21,968 bases of DNA from an uncultured Microbacterium sp. (GTDB lineage Bacteria > Actinomycetota > Actinomycetes > Actinomycetales > Microbacteriaceae). Under the pieces are notes generated by a model, which saw only the letters and a list, made by a program, of their open reading frames with translations, was not told the origin of the DNA and ran no database searches. A program made the position numbers and the translations under genes. The stretch is from positions 1-21,968 of the forward strand of contig CANSLE010000008.1 in NCBI GenBank assembly GCA_947647645.1. The letters are read 5' to 3'. The stretch's first letter is position 1. Each line of letters begins with the position of its first letter. Shown piece by piece: positions 20,524-21,968 of this stretch.

Positions 20524-21513
20524 GTGCTCATTGCACAGCGTCCCACTCTGACCGAGGAGAAGATCGGCGAGTTCCGCAGCCGCTTCATCATCGAGCCGCT
20601 GGAGCCCGGCTTCGGTTACACGATCGGCAACGCGCTGCGCCGCAGCCTGCTGTCCTCGATCCCCGGCGCGGCTGTCACCAGCATCCGCATCGACGGCGTG
20701 CTGCACGAGTTCAGCACCATCCCGGGTGTGAAGGAGGATGTCACCGAGATCATCCTCAACATCAAGCAGCTGGTCGTCTCGTCCGAGCGCGACGAGCCGA
20801 TCACCGCGTACCTCCGCAAGACCGGCGCCGGTGAGGTCACCGCCGCCGACATCTCCGCTCCGGCGGGTGTCGAGGTGCACAACCCCGAGCTGGTCATCGC
20901 GACGCTGAACGACGCGGCCAAGTTCGAGCTCGAGCTCACGATCGAGCGCGGCCGCGGCTACGTGTCGGCCACGCAGAACCGCAACGAGTACGCCGAGGCC
21001 GGTCAGATCCCGATCGACTCGATCTACTCGCCCGTCCTGAAGGTGTCGTACCGCGTCGACGCCACGCGTGCCGGTGAGCGCACCGACTTCGACAAGCTCG
21101 TCCTGGACGTCGAGGCGAAGCCGTCCATCACCCCCCGCGACGCCGTCGCGTCGGCCGGTCGCACGCTCACCGAGCTGTTCGGTCTCGCTCGCGAGCTGAA
21201 CGTCGAGGCCGAGGGCATCGAGATCGGCCCCGCGCCGGTCGCCGAGGTCCTCACCAACGAGCTGTCGATGCCCATCGAGGACCTCGACCTGTCGGTGCGT
21301 TCGTACAACTGCCTGAAGCGTGAGGGCATCAACACGGTGTCCGAGCTGGTCGCGCTCTCGGAGACGCAGCTGATGAACATCCGCAACTTCGGTCAGAAGT
21401 CGGTCGACGAGGTGCGCGACAAGCTCGTCTCGCTCGGCCTGTCGCTGAAGGACTCGGTCCCCGGGTTCGACGGTGCGCACTTCTACGGCGGCTACGACGA
21501 CGAGGCCCTCTGA
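20524..21513 (+). CDS. rpoA: DNA-directed RNA polymerase subunit alpha
   Basis: A 329-residue alpha subunit, whose dimer scaffolds RNA polymerase assembly. The N-terminal domain starts MLIAQRPTLTEEKIGEFRSRFIIEPLEPGFGYTIGNALRRSLLSSIPGAAVTSIRIDGV and includes the dimerisation region. A linker near residues 228-245 leads to the C-terminal domain (MPIEDLDLSVRSYNCLKREGI... RNFGQKSVDEV), in which Arg259 corresponds to the UP-element-binding Arg265 of E. coli. The acidic, aromatic tail HFYGGYDDEAL is typical of actinobacteria. The start is GTG at 20524 after AAAGGA. Confidence 0.98.
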   Translation: MLIAQRPTLTEEKIGEFRSRFIIEPLEPGFGYTIGNALRRSLLSSIPGAAVTSIRIDGVLHEFSTIPGVKEDVTEIILNIKQLVVSSERDEPITAYLRKTGAGEVTAADISAPAGVEVHNPELVIATLNDAAKFELELTIERGRGYVSATQNRNEYAEAGQIPIDSIYSPVLKVSYRVDATRAGERTDFDKLVLDVEAKPSITPRDAVASAGRTLTELFGLARELNVEAEGIEIGPAPVAEVLTNELSMPIEDLDLSVRSYNCLKREGINTVSELVALSETQLMNIRNFGQKSVDEVRDKLVSLGLSLKDSVPGFDGAHFYGGYDDEAL

Positions 21514-21529
21514 GCATCCACGCTCAGAG
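21508..21529 (+). other. Hairpin over the rpoA stop codon
   Basis: Bases 21508-21515 pair perfectly with 21522-21529 (8 bp, loop ATCCAC), enclosing the TGA stop of rpoA. A second possible stem (21527-21532 with 21546-21551) shares bases with it, so the two exclude each other. It could tune read-through into rplQ; as a terminator it is weak. Confidence 0.4.
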
Positions 21530-21596
21530 CGCCAAGACCTTCTGCGCGCTCCGGCCCCGACCGGTTCGCTGACACTTTCCATCTGGAGTAACTGAT

Positions 21597-21968
21597 ATGC
21601 CCAAGCCCACCAAGGGTCCCCGCCTCGGAGGCGGCCCCGCCCACGAGCGTCTGATGCTGGCCAACCTGGCCGCCGCCCTGTTCACGCACAAGTCGATCAC
21701 GACGACCGAGACCAAGGCCAAGCGCCTGCGTCCGCTCGCCGAGCGCCTCGTGACGTTCGCCAAGCGCGGCGACCTGCACGCGCGCCGTCGCGTGCTGTCG
21801 GTCATCGGCAACAAGGAGGCGGTGCACGTGCTGTTCGCCGAGATCGCTCCGCTCGTCGCCGAGCGCGAGGGCGGATACACCCGCATCACGAAGATCGGCA
21901 ACCGCAAGGGCGATAACGCCCCCATGGCCGTGATCGAGCTCGTGCTCGAGCCCGTCAACCCGAAGCCG
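21597..21968 (+). CDS. rplQ: 50S ribosomal protein L17, 3' end outside window
   Basis: L17 sits near the peptide exit site on the large subunit. The first 124 residues are visible: the start MPKPTKGPRLGGGPAHERLMLANLAAALFTHKSITTTETKAKRLRPLAERL is the family signature, followed by the core through RKGDNAPMAVIELV. The frame is still open at the window edge; the core is essentially complete, so what remains is a C-terminal tail, often long and acidic/Ala-rich in actinobacteria. The ATG follows CTGGAG (21583-21588), 83 bases after rpoA. Confidence 0.97.
   Translation, partial: MPKPTKGPRLGGGPAHERLMLANLAAALFTHKSITTTETKAKRLRPLAERLVTFAKRGDLHARRRVLSVIGNKEAVHVLFAEIAPLVAEREGGYTRITKIGNRKGDNAPMAVIELVLEPVNPKP

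Noticed and set aside
1..21968. CRISPR array, tRNA, rRNA, prophage or defence system
   Set aside because: No regularly spaced direct repeats, no tRNA-like cloverleaf and no such protein families were seen; nearly all bases belong to core genes or their short spacers.

Overview
The window is one continuous stretch of core translation and transcription genes, all on the + strand. It holds the streptomycin (str), S10, spc and alpha ribosomal-protein clusters in the usual bacterial order. The GC-rich sequence, strong third-position G/C preference, frequent GTG starts and one TTG start point to a high-GC actinobacterium. The secY-adk-map-thioredoxin-infA arrangement, the short-LID adenylate kinase, and the absence of rpsN and rpsD from their common positions fit Microbacteriaceae, probably Microbacterium or a close relative. 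The family assignment is inference; the actinobacterial assignment is firm.

Layout. 1-519 is the 3' end of an FHA-domain gene. 520-803 holds a promoter and a folded leader for rpsL. 804-5199 is the str region: rpsL, rpsG, fusA, tuf, with hairpins after rpsG and fusA and a 17-bp perfect hairpin after tuf. 5200-5601 holds the S10-operon promoter and a leader of about 275 nt with six local hairpins. 5602-15181 runs almost without gaps: rpsJ, rplC, rplD, rplW, rplB, rpsS, rplV, rpsC, rplP, rpmC, rpsQ, rplN, rplX, rplE, rpsH, rplF, rplR, rpsE, rpmD, rplO. Many junctions are 1- or 4-base stop/start overlaps. A strong terminator follows rplO. 15291-18051 is secY (TTG start), adk and map, joined by overlaps. 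18186-18863 is a membrane-anchored DsbA-like protein, ended by a terminator whose loop and 3' arm double as the infA promoter. 19023-21513 holds infA, rpmJ, rpsM, rpsK and rpoA, and rplQ runs off the right edge.

How the genes work together. Twenty-five of the encoded proteins are ribosomal (rplQ partial). The rest are initiation factor IF-1, elongation factors EF-Tu and EF-G, the RNA polymerase alpha subunit, the SecY translocon channel, methionine aminopeptidase and adenylate kinase. Two genes fall outside this programme: the FHA protein (phosphothreonine signalling) and the DsbA-like oxidoreductase (extracytoplasmic thiol chemistry, plausibly acting on SecYEG-exported proteins).

Novelty. 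I found no mobile element, CRISPR array, tRNA, rRNA, phage gene or defence system, and no unknown multi-gene system. The features most worth a second look are cis-regulatory: the structured S10 and rpsL leaders, the overlapped terminator/promoter before infA, a boxA-like element before rpoA, and a recurrent GGATGCCG/CGGCATCC motif. Low-complexity tails on several ribosomal proteins are also notable.
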